The position numbers and the translations under genes were made by a program. 64,000 nucleotides of DNA. It comes from Plecoglossus altivelis. Its lineage: Eukaryota; Chordata; Actinopteri; Osmeriformes; Plecoglossidae. The stretch lies in assembly GCA_036571765.1 (NCBI GenBank), contig BROE01000003.1:14707716-14771715 (forward strand), given 5' to 3'. Shown piece by piece: positions 25,401 through 39,100 of this stretch. The stretch's first letter is position 1, and every line of letters begins with the position of its first letter. The notes under the pieces are model-generated. The model had not been told where the DNA came from. It saw nothing but the letters and a program-made list of their open reading frames with translations, and did no database searches.

Positions 25401-28276
25401 TCGCACCATGTGTCTGCCCACCTGCTCGTCTATGTTGGGTGTTGTTGGGGCTGTGTCTCCCCCTGCTGGTAGAGGGGGAGTACTGCCCCTGGGAGCTCGA
25501 GCTGCAGTCAGGTCTGTGGTTGGAGAAGCACCTCATCGATGAAGAGGACACGGGTACTTTTAAAGGTAGCAGCTCTGCCTGTGGATGCGTTTGCACAGGG
25601 AGATTTAACCTGGTGTGAAGGAACGTCTCATTAATCCCTGGTTTGCGTTTACTTCCTTTCACCGAACGGGAGGTTTTGTTTGGGCATATTTGTGTTTGGT
25701 TGGATTTGGTTTGAGATAGAAAGCTATTTGGATTAATATTTCCAACAGGGGCAGATGGCGTCTGTACTTTTTGTTTCACTCCGACCCTTAACAATTTTTT
25801 CTTTTATCCCAGATGAAATGCTTGCGTACTAATCAGCAGAATTGAAATAAGAAAACATGTTGCTGAATAATTCATTCAAATTGATGTTGAAGTCAGTTGT
25901 AATATTGCAATCATTCAAGTATGAGTTTCATGGTGTAAAATATAAATATCTAATTTACAATTTTGTTCCTAGAGCATGCAGCCTTCGTCCTCCGTCTATG
26001 GTGATCATTAAAAACCCTGCTGGTCTTTAATCATCGTTCTGCTTCCTGTTTCTGTCTCTCTGTTCTTCCTGTGTTTCCGTCCCCTACACCTGGACATCCA
26101 TCCTGTCCTCCTTCTCCATCTTTTCATTCTACTCTCCTGATTTGGCCTTCTTCCTTCTCCTCTTCACACAAACAAATCCTACCTTAACTCATCCCCAACC
26201 ATTATCAACTATGCTACCCCGTCCCCTGTCCCCCATCCCCATCACCCCTTCAGCCAGGAACCTGCAGCTCCAGCAGATCCTGGCTCCTGTGGACCCGCTG
26301 GGGCTCCAGGCAGACCTGCGTCCCTCTCCCCTCCAGCCTGAGGGGAACACAGAGGGTCATCCCCCAGCCTCTGGCCTCACCCAGCACTCCTCCACAGGTA
26401 ACCCAGCCAGAGGAGCTGATTCCTGGGGAACCCTGGCAGGGCTGGCCCCTGGCTGTGGGGGCACAGGGTGGGGGACCAGGGTGTCTCTACAGCGTGAAGG
26501 CTGTTGAATGTGTCTGGGACTGGATGACCAACCTTACCTTCTCCCACACTAACCAAGCTCCTGTTTGGAATGATCTGTGGATTCACTTGTCCTGCTGCTG
26601 TTACTGTGACGTTTGCATCCATCCTGAATGCCAGCACTGTCTGCCTGGACCTGCTTGGGTGTGACTGGCTGGCAGAGGTCACCTGCCGCACCCCACAGTC
26701 TCTCCATCCCTCTATTTATGTTGATTCTGTTGAAGCTGCCTTGTTCTCCTTATGTGCTGTTGTTTTAATGTCCTTGTGTCCTTCAGTTAACGTGCTTGTT
26801 TCATGTCGAACCCATCTCCTCTTGCCCATTTCGTTTTTGTTTTGTGTTTTGTCCCGTCGCCTGACCGTAGCCCCTGCCCGTTCCTCGGCCCGACACGAGG
26901 CAGTCAGAGTCTGGTTGGAGTCCATGTCTGGAGGTAGCTCTGAGTCAGGGTTCACGCACTCCTAGCTCCCAGCTCACACACGCCGATGGCCTGCCCATAG
27001 GCTCTCTATACAGCATGACTGAAACCCCTTTGCTTACAAGCGCACTCCAAAACTTGCATGCTGTCGCCGTGTCACGAGAGAGCGAGCGCGCACACGCATC
27101 CCTCTTGGATGGTGGCGACTCGGAGCAACACGGGGGCCCCTCAGCTATCAGAGGGCCCCATCTCACCCTGCCTATTGTAGGTGCTCCGCCACACCACACT
27201 AATGCTAACAGACAACGCCAGTCACCTTTTACAATCCCGTCACTCGACCGGTAACCTGGAGAAAACCAGTGTAGATGTCCAGGAGTGTCTTCAATAAGGG
27301 CTGTCGCTCCCCTGGAAGGATCTACATTAACAGCTGCATGCCTCTGAGGTTGGGGTGAACTCCCACACGGGCCGGAAACCTGAACCTGATGTGTCTCTGC
27401 GACTGTGTTCGGTCTCAAGGACAAGGCCTCCCCCCTTGTCCAATAACCTCTGTCACCTAACAGATGCCTGGATGACCTTTTGGTTCCGCTTGGTTTGAGC
27501 CTCCATTAACAGGAATGGAGAGGTGCATGTGTCTTAACCACTAATGCCGTTTGTGCTTAACCTTATTCTGTCTGAAGATGACGTTTCTTATTTATGCTTC
27601 GGAGTTTCCAAGTGCGAATCTCCGATACGATTTTCCCCAGACTATAACATGTAGACTGTACTATTACTCTTTCATGTTCTTTGATCTTATTCTGGTCTTC
27701 AACTCTAGTTTGAGGTTATTTATGCGAACAAGTTTTCTCTCGGATTCCTCGTCCTTGATTAACCTACAGCCAGACTCTTTGAGTGTTCATATCAGCCAGT
27801 CAGTTTCAAGCTTCAAACTCCTTTCTAGGTCAGGCCCAGTCGAACTAACTTCCTGTTCCTTGTGACCCCAGAGCCATGCAATGAAGACGACCAGGAAGCT
27901 GAAGCAGACAGCCCTGACCTGGAGCCCGGTACAGAGATGGACCAGGGTGGGTAGACAGTGACATCCTCAACGTCTTATCGTGCTGATCGGATCTCTCATG
28001 CACTCTGGCATTTCCTCCCGGAGTAGCTGGTTGTGCTGTGATAGTGAACCCAAGCCAGTGAGCTGAGCGATTGTGTTTATATGCTGTGTTTGTGTGGGTC
28101 TTTCAGAGGAAATCCCATCAGATGCAGAGGCTGAGGCTCGTCTGCACCAATCAGAGAACTCGGAAGCACTTCCTGAAGAGGACAGGAAGTCAGAGGGCCA
28201 TGGGATCACCTCCAGCATCGGTGTTTAACAAACCCCATGATTAGATTAAGCTGTGTACACGCATTGCATAAATACA

Positions 28277-28340
<64 letters not shown>

Positions 28341-31300
28341 GAAATACACGTCACAATCTCCTCTATGTCTATACTGCTGTGACAAGGGTTGTGTTTGTTT
28401 CTAGAACAATCCACGGTCAGTCCAGTGAAGGAGGTTGGGGAAGTGGTTGTGACGCCGGTCAAAGCTCTCTCAGAGATAGATAAACAGGTGATTCTCTCCC
28501 AGCAGCTGGTCTCTGGGTTTGCGATGCTGTTGCGAAACTGTATTTGTTGTTTGTGTGTGTCATCTTGTCCGTGAAGCTAAATATGAATCTGGCTTGTTAT
28601 CCAGAAGTCCCCAACCGCTCAGCTGTCACCGGTCAAGTCCCCTACCACGCACATCCTCCCAGAGCCCAGCAGGCCAGAAGAGGTCCAGTCTGAGGGGACA
28701 GCACAGACGGCCAATCCCAAGAGTCCCCTGACTCCCGCCGCGTCCGTCAGCCCCAACCTAGTGACCTCCCCCTCCCCTGCTCCCACTGTCTCCCCCATCA
28801 GGTCCCCTGTCCACTCCCCCATACGCTCCCAGCCCGTCCCCCTCCCAGACACGGTCCCCGTCAAATCTCCTGTCCTTCCCTCTCGCTCCTCCTGTCCCCT
28901 CACAGGTAACCCCCTGTCCCCCATCTGCTCCCAGCCCCTGTCCTGCCAGGAACCCTCTTCCCCACTTGCTTCCAACTCTCCCGTACGCACCCAGCCAGTC
29001 CCGGCGGTGACTTCCACCCCCTATTCCAAGCTCCCCTCTGACTGGTCCACCCCAGAGCCCCAGAAGCCCCTAGACTCCTCAGACGAGACTCCGTCTAAAA
29101 AAGCAGACATCATCGAGGAGTTCTGGCTGAAGAGTGCGGAGATCCGGAAGAGCCTGGGTCTGTCTCCTTTGGACCGTAGCAGGGCTTCAGATAGAACCAG
29201 CCCCAAGCTCTCCACCCCGGACTCCTCCTCACCCAAGTCCCAGTCTCCAGACCTGTCAGAGGACCTGAAGCCCACCTTCACCGGCCGCTCCGTCATCCGC
29301 AGGCTCAACATCACCCTGGAGGGTCAGGTCATTACCCCTGTGGAGCCGCAGACCAACAGCTCGGAGCGCAGGGACCTCAGCAGCAGCTCTGGCCTCGGCC
29401 TCAACGGCAGCTCCTCCCACACGGCCACCAGCGACAGCTACAACACCTCCGACTCCACCATGCTCACGCCCCCCTCCAGCCCTCCTCCGCCCCCGCCTAA
29501 CGAGTCCCCCGCTATGGTCCGGCAGCAGAAACACCAGGTGTCCTGGAGCAACGGCACCGATCCTGTCGCCAAGCCTGAGGCAGCGGCAAAGGAGCCAGCC
29601 TCTACCAAGATCCAGAGCCCTGTGCCTGCGCCCAGGACCCAGCTCAGCCCTGTGACGGTGCCCACCCCTGCTCCCAGGACGGCGGGGGGTTCTGCTCCAG
29701 CCACCTCCCCTGCTCCAGCTCCAGCTCCAGTGGTGATGAGGAGGGAACGGAGCAAGCCTCGGAGGGAGGAGGTCAGGAAGTCGTTTGTGGAATGTGTGGC
29801 GGAGATCCCCTTCGCTGATGACGTGGAGGAAACGTACGACGAGAGGACGCCGGACGCAACCATGCGGGATCGCTTCTACACCCCGCCCACCAGCCGGCCC
29901 AGCAGAGACAAGCCTCCGCTCCACCTAGCCCTGGCCATGGAGAACGGCAAGCCCAACATCCCTGTTGCCGGGCTGCCCAGCCAGGCCTCCAAAGGCCAGA
30001 AGGCCACCCAGTTCTCCCCGGAAGCCAAGGAGATAGCAGAGGAGAGGATGAGGGCCAGAGAGAAGTCGGTCAAGAGCCAGGCGCTGAAGGACGCGATGGC
30101 TAAGCAGCTAAACAGGATGAAGGAGTCTGAGGCTGCCAAGGGTGCCGTCGCCAAAGTGGCATGGAACGTGTCCCCTTCCGAGAGCGCCGGGAAGGGTAAG
30201 AAGCTGTCCAGCTCTCCCAAGACGTCGGCGGTGAAGGCCCTGGAGTCCAAGAAAGCCGAGACTCTCCCTGAGCGCTTCTTCAGCAGCAACAAGAGTCTGG
30301 ACAGCTCCCTGGCCTCTTCGGAATGCTCCTCTGGAGGCAAGAGCAAGAAACGCAGCTCGCTCTTCTCCCCAAGGAAGAACAAGAAGGAGAAGAAATCCAA
30401 GAACGACAGCAGGGGCTCGGACAAGCACGGGACGGACGACAGCCCCCCCAAACACAAGTCTCTGTGGAAGGCTGTCTTCTCCGGGTACAAGAGGGACAAG
30501 AAGAAGAAAGAGGACAAGTCCTGCCCTAGCACACCCTCCAGCTCCACCACACAGGATTCTGGGAAAAAAAGAACCCCACCGCTTGGGAAGTCTTCAGGTG
30601 AGAGAGAGGAAAGCCCCTGGCATCTCCTACTGCATTGGCTTCTACAGTACAAGTTGAATGCATCAATGTGATACTTGAATTTCCATGGAGTTGTATTCTG
30701 TGGTGTGAAGTGGTTCTATATCACTCCAGTAAGTAAAACACACTGGGTGCTGCTCTCTGTGCTCGCTGCAGATCTGCGTTGCCGTAGGAACCTGAGTTTC
30801 TCGGAGGATTCCGACCTGTCCTGTGACGACGTGTTGGAGAGATCCTCTCAGAAGTCCAAGATGGAGGTGAGTCTCCCTTCAGACGTCAGAGCTGCCTGCT
30901 CCGTCGTCCACACAGGAGGTGACGTGGCCTCCACACATGCCTTCACACAGGAGGTGACATGGCCTCCACACATGCCTCCACACAGGAGGTGACATGGCCT
31001 CCACACATGCCTTCACACAGGAGGTGACATGGCCTCCACACATGCCTTCACACAGGAGGTGACATGGCCTCCACACAGGAGGTGACGTGGCCTTCACACA
31101 TGCCTTCACACAGGAGGTGACATGGCCTTCACACATGCCTCCACATGTTTGTGATCCAGCTGTCTTCTTCTTCTCTTCAGCAGCAGCAGCAGCACACTGA
31201 TATCTTTGACCTGGTGTCAGGCATCCAGAGGGATGCCGGGAAGGAGGAGAGAATGAAGGAGAGAAAGAGGGAAAAAGAGAAGGAAAGGGAGAGAGATCGG

Positions 31301-33105
31301 GGAGGAGAGAGAGTCAGAGAGAAAGACGAGGAGGAGGTATTTTGATGGGTAGAGCAGTGGAACAAATGCTTTTGAATTTCAACCATTAAACATTGAGTGG
31401 GACTTCCTTATCTTGTATGATATTGGCCACACAGATACTGCACCTAATTAGTTTCTATGCTTTGCTATTTCTTGTGAAAATGTAAAAGATCCTGCAGTTT
31501 ATTTAACTGGTTAACAGTCTGAAGCGTCATCAGAAGTTTTCTCCATATTGGGACTCACCTTGATACAATTAAAGTTTTCTAACTCAATTATTAAAATACT
31601 TTACAGTTCAGCATTAGAGGAATTTTCCTAAATGCATGAGCAATATAAGGAGGCACCAATCAAATACATTATGATTCGATTCCGGCAAACCCCTGAGAGC
31701 AGTTTAACATTCTTTAATTTGATTTACAATGCAATAAAAAACACACAAAAATCACTTGCTTTTCAAATCACATTAAAGAAATGAACAAAAAAAACGGAAT
31801 GAAATCTGTAAAATGAGTCCCACTCGTCTGATTGTATCTGCATGTTAGGAAAACAAGATGATGTTTTGGAATGGTTGAACATCAGAAGTTTTTGGATGTC
31901 TGTTGTCTTCGTGTGTAGAGGAGGAAATGTGAAGAATGTTGCCCGTGGCAAGACGCAGGCGTTCATTATGCTCAGCTCTTCCTCGCTTGAGGAAGTTCAC
32001 AGTTTACCTTTGCAGCTCCGCCAGTGTTCATCTATTTGCGTTTCTTGTCTTTAGTTTTTACACAAAGTCTAACTAGGATCCCACTTGTCAGTTCTCTGAC
32101 AAGGTGGCAGAGCTGAACTCCAGTACAGTCTACGCATTTCCTACACAACGACCCAGTTCTCTCTCGTGTAAGCTTGTGTGGTTGTAGACTGCCCTACAGG
32201 AAGGGTAAGAGCGTAGCTCTCTGTAGTCTACGATCGCTGTGTTTGGTAGTCGGTGTGGTCTTCTAGATTTCTAGAGACGTGTTGGTAGATAGAGGCCCCC
32301 TTAAGTGGGGATGGACAATAGCAAGCAGAACACATGAAGCAGGTGTACTGTTTCAGGTGAGACTGTTTTCATAGGTTAGCAGTTCAGATTCATCTGTTTT
32401 GAAAAAGTGTTCCAAGTGATGGCATTCAGACGGTTTTTATTGTCATTGGGCCAGTGGTGGAGTTATTTCACTAAACCTTCTACTTTGAATATGACATGAA
32501 TCATTCCTAATGTTGTTGATTGCCATTTCACCGCTACATCCTGCACTGTCTGTCAGTGTGGGAGATATCACTGCCTGTCTTGAGACCATTCATTTGGTTG
32601 AACGGTGTTGATTTGATTTTGGTTGGTTTAACATGACTTTTAACCCATTTAATCATTCCATTTGTTTGGTGTTTGTTTGTTCTCCATGTTTTTGTTTGTT
32701 TGTGTGTTTTTGTTCTGTCTCCCCAAGTCTGTTTATGTTCCTCACGCACTGGCGTTCAAGAGATCGTACGCCACGAAGGTAGTGTGTACAGAACAAACAT
32801 CCCTACTGGTCAAATCCCCCCCCCCCCCCGAGCATGTGCCGTTCCATCCACCAGCCTAAACCCTTCCTCTCCTGTCCCAACATCTCCCCCCAAAACATCC
32901 ACCCTCGCTGTTCCACTAACCGGGCTCTGGGGATGCATGTCTCAGCCAGATCACAGCGCCCTCTGTCTGCTGGGGCAGGTCATCCTGTTCTGCACCCCTT
33001 CACTTTTCTGGTCACATGACTGATTTGTCCTCTGTGGCCGCTGTCACAAGGCTGTTCCTTTGTCTGACCCAGTGTCACGTTAACCAGCCTGCCACTGCAG
33101 ATCTC

Positions 33106-33140
<35 letters not shown>

Positions 33141-36100
33141 TCTCCCTCTCTCCCTCTCTCCCTCTCTCCCTCTCTCCCTCCCCCCAGTGCTGCTGTTCAA
33201 TGAGATCTCTGACACCAACTTCTTGTTCCCGTGACAGTTTTTCCTTTCCTGACCACTAGCACCTCTTCTCTCCCTGCGTTGCTGCAGCTTATTGCTGTCC
33301 AATGGTTTTCAGACACTGATCTGTGATGCTGATTTGCTCAATGAATAACTACTTTTAACATGTAACGTATAAGCAGAGATGGCTTGAAACTCATATGCAA
33401 CACAAAGGGCATACATACTGTCCATGTTTTCATTTAGAAATCTAGGATTTAAGATATGGTGATTCGAGTTCCACGCTTTATCTTCTAGCACCAATATTAT
33501 CACGGTGCAGTTTCCCGAAAATGATATCCCTTTCTCCTTCACCCGATTCCCATTCTCTCCCTTCCTGTGTTTTAGATTTGTGGGTTTTTAGACCAATTCA
33601 GTGGCTCTGTGACTTTAGGTGTTGTCTCCCCTCCCACCCGCCATAGAGAGAGTCACGTGCTGTCATTAAAAAAGAGAGACCTGCCCCCTGTCCTAAGCCT
33701 GACCCGAGGCAGACCAGGTGACCCCTGACCTCTACCCTGTCTGTTGTCTGACCGCAGAAGACGTACACCGAGGAGGAGCTGAACGCCAAGCTGACGCGCC
33801 GAGTCCAGAAAGCTGCCCGGAGACAGGCCAAGCAGGAGGAGCTTAAGAGGCTCCACAGAGCGCAGGTAACCATCACATAGCACTAACGCAGGACACCCTG
33901 AAACGAACACAGGGAGTCCTTTTGAGACCGTTTGACAGCTTATCAAATCAGAGCGGTACGCCATGCAGAGATCAAGACAGGAGTCATTGGCTCAGCACCC
34001 AACGAGTCTCATGAATATTTGATACGATATAATTAGATCTCACCAAAGGTTGAACGATTCAAACCAACTTCCAGGTGATACAGATACGACCTTTTATATC
34101 CACTTCCAATGTTGAGACGGTAGGGACAGAGATGGATGAGTGTGTGAGCGTGCACGTGGAAGTGTGTGTGTGTATGTGTGTGTATGTGTGTGTGCGTGCG
34201 TGCGTGTGTGTGTGAGTGTGCGCGTGTGTGTGCGCAAGCTCCCGCGAGTGTGTTCAATGGCCCTGTCCTCCTCAGATCATCCAGAGACAGCTGGAGCAGG
34301 TGGAGGAGAAACAGAGGCAGCTGGAGGAGAGGGGCGTGGCCGTGGAGAAGGCCCTACGAGGGGAAGCAGGTAACTGTCACTCATACTCCCTCTCATTCTC
34401 ATTGGCTGATCAAGCCAGCACAGGGTGGGGTTAGAATTAGGGACATAGTTTGGATATTGTCATGAATTTCCAAGGTGGGTCACTTAATGGAACTCAGACT
34501 CAGACTCCGGTTTCTGTCTAAACCTCCATGTATGATGACGCACCACATAGTCCCTCTAGTCTGTGCTGGACAAGGGACAATCATTGACAGATGTTTCTGC
34601 ACCCTCTAGTCACAATTAGTCATCATGGAACTGCATAACAAAGTCCCAACTGTCTGGCTGTCAGATGGGTGGATATGAAAGCAGTATGGTATCACCACAT
34701 TGTTTACTTGAAGTGGTCCTACAGTAGACAGATTAGGACGTAAAACACGAGCCATGTGAATCTTGACATTTGATGTTGCAGCTTAGATATTCCAAGAGAG
34801 AACCAGTAAATGGTTTGGAACGGCAGCGCAGAAAGGGCCCCAGTGTTTTCTCTCTACTTCAGTGCTTTTCTAATGCTTTTCTGAAATCCTCTCTAAGTCA
34901 GAGCCTTATCCCTTCCTGTCCCGTCTCTTTGTGCAGTTCCCTGTTTAAAGCTGCCCCCCTCTTAACCTCTCTGTGGTCTACTCTTTTAAAGGCTTGTATA
35001 GAGGTACTTATACTTTACCAAAACGACACAAACGAAGATCAGGTATTAGCCCTACAGCAGCTTCTTTTGTAACATCAACAACACCGTTCCGTCTGTCCGT
35101 CCGTCCGTCTGTCCCGTCCGTCCGTCACCGCACCAGTCTTCCATCTGAACGTGTTGGGTCTCGCTCAGTAGCTGTCTGTCCCGGCCTGATCTGCATGCTG
35201 TCTGGGCCACGTCTGTGCGTCTCCATCAAACCTATTGGGATTTGTGAGCTCATAATGGATGTGGTGATCTTAATACTCCCTTCTAGACGAGGCTACTCTT
35301 GTTCCATCCGTCCAAATTGTCCGAGATTGAAATTCCTATCAATTGGTTTCCAAGCAGTACTTGTTAGGTATTTGCTACTGGGTTCATGTAGAGCCTAAAG
35401 CAATTACAGTGTTATTTGAAGAGAACAGATGAGTAGCTCCCTTACTGCTGCTGAACTCTCCATCCTTCACATCCGAGTCAGCAACAGCAAGTCTGGCAGC
35501 AATGTTCTCATTATGAGGAATGCCTTGTACAGCAGTACAAGCAATGTGTCATGTATTTTACCCATATGTACCGTGGTGAGTATGTGTGTTTGTAACGTGT
35601 TTGCAGGCCGTGTTTTGTGTGTTGTGTGTGTAGGCACATGCATGACCTGTTGTTGGAGATGCTTTGCAGCCCAGTTGGGGCTATTTGTAATAACTCCAAT
35701 CTCTAATATCATCCTGTCATTGTAGACTATTGGGGAGAGTCTAATTACAGTGAATTCCTCGACTTGCATCTGGGCGGTATGTATTTCAAACCTGTCGCTA
35801 ACTAACTAACTAGCAGCTAGCTAACCCAACTGTTCCTCCTCTCCTTCCTCCCACCATAACCTCTCCTGTCCCCCCCGTACTTACTAGTGCTGATCAGAGC
35901 TTAGGAACCTCACAGCTTCGGCATGTTAGGGCCTGTACCCTGCAGCTGCCCCGCTCAACTCCCCAGGTCAAACACAGCACTAAACACATCGGCAGTATCG
36001 CCTCATGCACTCGCTGTCGAAAAACAAAAGGGTTTCGTCAACGGTTTGAGGTCATTTCCTTCCAAATCACTTGCATGTTGTCGAGGCAACAAACACATAG

Positions 36101-39100
36101 ACGCTGGCAAGCTGCAAGCCACCTAACTTAAGACTGGCCCCTACTAAACTGCTTCCCTTGACCCTTGACCCCTGACTAGCACCCCCCACCCTTCCTTGGT
36201 GTCGTGCTGCTGTAGCGTCTTCCTGTTCCTGCTGCGGCTCTCTGACTCTCCCATACCTGCTCAGTTGCACTCCCTCCCCCCCCCCCCTCGTGTGTGCTGC
36301 TCAGAGGCATCCATGCCCCCTAGCTGAGCCGTCCTGTTTCTAGAATGGGATTAGTCTGCAGATACCCAGTGTGTTTCTGACCCAAGATAACGGTGATGTG
36401 GTCTTTGTAGTCCTGTGATGTTTGTAGTCCTGTGGTGCTGTACGTTTGGTCGTGTTGTTGTCCTCCATCAGACAGGAGATGGCGTGGAGCTGCGGGAACT
36501 TTCTGTCCCTTAGTGATGATGTAATTGATCAGGCTTGGCATCATTATGTATAAAAGAATATACCCGCAGTAAACTATATAGACTTAGCCCCACAAGACAG
36601 TGAAGTAAACCTAGCTCCTAGTTGTTAAGAGGTGAGTATGGATGCATCAGCAGAGACAAAGCAATAGTGTTCCCCATACAGAAACTAAGGATGTGTGTTG
36701 TGGTGGTACTGTGTGTTCCTTCAAGAGTCCCATAGATTATCTTAAGCCATTGCTGCATTATACATAGAGAGGGCAACTAGGTTTCTTCTGTAGCTGTTTA
36801 ATGCTGCTTTGGTAGTACTTACAATAGCATCTGCCTGTCAGGCTCTGTCTTAACATCACCACCCTGAAGCCTTAGCTGTCCCCGCTGCACTTATGAAGAG
36901 CTGAGGGAATTAGACATGTCTTGGAAATGTGCTAAAAGCACTAGCTTTTCCCCTGATTGGCTGGTCGGGACTATGCCTTCACCTGTCCAGTTCACTTGAT
37001 GCTCCCAGTCTGTTTAGAGGGCAGGGTTGGGTTGGCACAGGGCGGCAGAGTGCACCCTGTCATCCAGGGCCAATGGGCTGATCGGCATGGGCTATGTCTC
37101 CTTTTGTCCTGTAGAGGGAGCTAGAAGCCAATGATGAAGATACATAGCTAGCATGGCTAGCATGGCTCTCCACTCACAGGTTAGACTGGAGTTTTCTCAT
37201 CCTTTTAGTCTGTCTGTCAGTTTGTGGTTGTAATTTCCCTCAATAAAAATAACATGTCAACTCCTCGCAGAGTACTGATGCCAATGGAAGATTAGTTTTG
37301 GCCTTTATGATGGGGATGGAACAGCACGACATCAAGTCAACAGTAGCTGTGGAGGCAGAGAGTGTTACTTTGATTCCAGTCCAAGCTTGTCTTATTACAG
37401 ACATATTCTACATGACAGGTTTCTCAGACAGTCCCTTGTCATAATTATTTTCTCCGCATACGTCTCTCCCTGCTCTGTCACCCAGAACCTTCAGGGCTTT
37501 GTCCCGTTTCATCTTGGTTGATGTCTGTCACGCACCATGTCACCAAAGACCCTAGCCTTCCTGGTCTCCCGCCTTTTTCCACGGTTCTGCTGTTGTCTTC
37601 TGGTCTCACGTCTAGACCAGTGTCAAGCCCCTATAGTCAAGGTGACCTCGTTTCCCAGAGAATGCTCTTGTGGCTGTTCTTCACGCAAATGGATGGGAAT
37701 TCGAATTTGCATTTCAAACAGCCACACGACGTCAACAAAGTGTAGGGATGGTGGAGTAAGTCTGTTTACCTGAAAGATCCAAAATATCTTCAAAGATTGT
37801 ATTATCATCTGAGAGAGAAAGTCTGACCCTTTATATGTAAATCTCGGGTGATGGAATACAGCCCACTTATTAGAATTAATTCAATTAGCAGAGAGTTGTA
37901 AACATGCACTGTGCCTGCGTCTGTCTCCCTTAGCAGGTCCTAGCTCCCATCATTGTACAGTCTGGCTCCTACAGAAAGCTCTGCTCAGGGTCCTATTTTA
38001 AAAACAAGAGATGAGAAAAGATGAAAGAAGAAGATTATTTTGCCTCCTGCTCTCTATCCCTTTGTATTTTCACTCTCCTCTCGTTCTCCTTCATCCTTCA
38101 CAGCTGATCTCTCCCACCTGTACTGTAGGTGATTTCACTTTCCCCTCCCTCTCCTAGTGCTCTTTTTGATTTTCTCCTCACTGTTCTTTCTTCATCCCTC
38201 CCTCCCTCCTTGGCTTTCCTCCACACTTCATCCTCTACACCGTTATTTCCTCGGTGCCTCTCACTTCTCTCCACCCTCACCTCCCCTCCCTCCCTCCCTC
38301 CCTTCCTCTCTCCCTCCTCCTTGTCCCTCCTGTCTTCCTCTGTGTTGTGGAAGTTGAGTCCCATGTGGGGAGCCCTCGCCGAAGACCTCTGTCCCTCTGC
38401 CCCTGCATCTCTCCCGAAGGTAACGTAAACCCCGCCTCCTGGACACAGCTGGTTACCACGGCACCCCGGGAGTCGGATTGAGGGGCAGGGTTCCGATCTC
38501 CTGAACTCCTCTTCCTCTTTCTTCTCCTCCTCTTGGTTTCCTCCCCCTTCCCCTCTCTCCCCCTTGTGTGACGTTGATGAGGCTCAGTAGATTTCCCCAG
38601 GAGGTCCAGGTTTTCCATGTGCGCCAGCGCAGAGATCCCTCTGTACTCTCCAGCACAGAGAAGGAGCACAGGCGGAACTCACTTTAGCTGTGTTTGGATA
38701 GTCGGAAGAATTTTACCAGGAGCATTTTTTCCCCTCTTTTTTTTTCTTTTCTTTTTTTAGTCCACAGAAATATTGAGACTGCAGGAGAAAGTTCCCCCTT
38801 ATTAGTCTCTAACATGACTCACGAGGATTTACTTTACAAAAAGGCAAAAACACTGCCAAATTAACAATGTTTTAGAGGTAAACTCCGTGAAGCGGAACGC
38901 ACGAGGCAAACGACAGCTCTCGGAGCGGGAAATAAAGGCACGGCAGCCCATTTGAAATCCCATTTTAACCGTCCAGCATAGTCCGAGCACAGCCTTCAGG
39001 CAGTCTGGAAGTTACAGCCACCTAGCTAAGGGGAAAACTACTCTGCTTTGGTGTGGGTTGAAACAACAGCATGTCCTCCATTTCTGTTCAGCTAATGGAG

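Noticed and set aside
29256..30652. Minus-strand open frames of 222 and 258 codons
   Set aside because: They lie opposite the large mical3 exon, whose GC-rich codons leave the antisense frames open. No recognisable protein.
33182..33236. Possible exon after the CT repeat (acceptor CCCCCAG at 33187)
   Set aside because: The frame meets no GT donor in phase before the sequence loses coding character.
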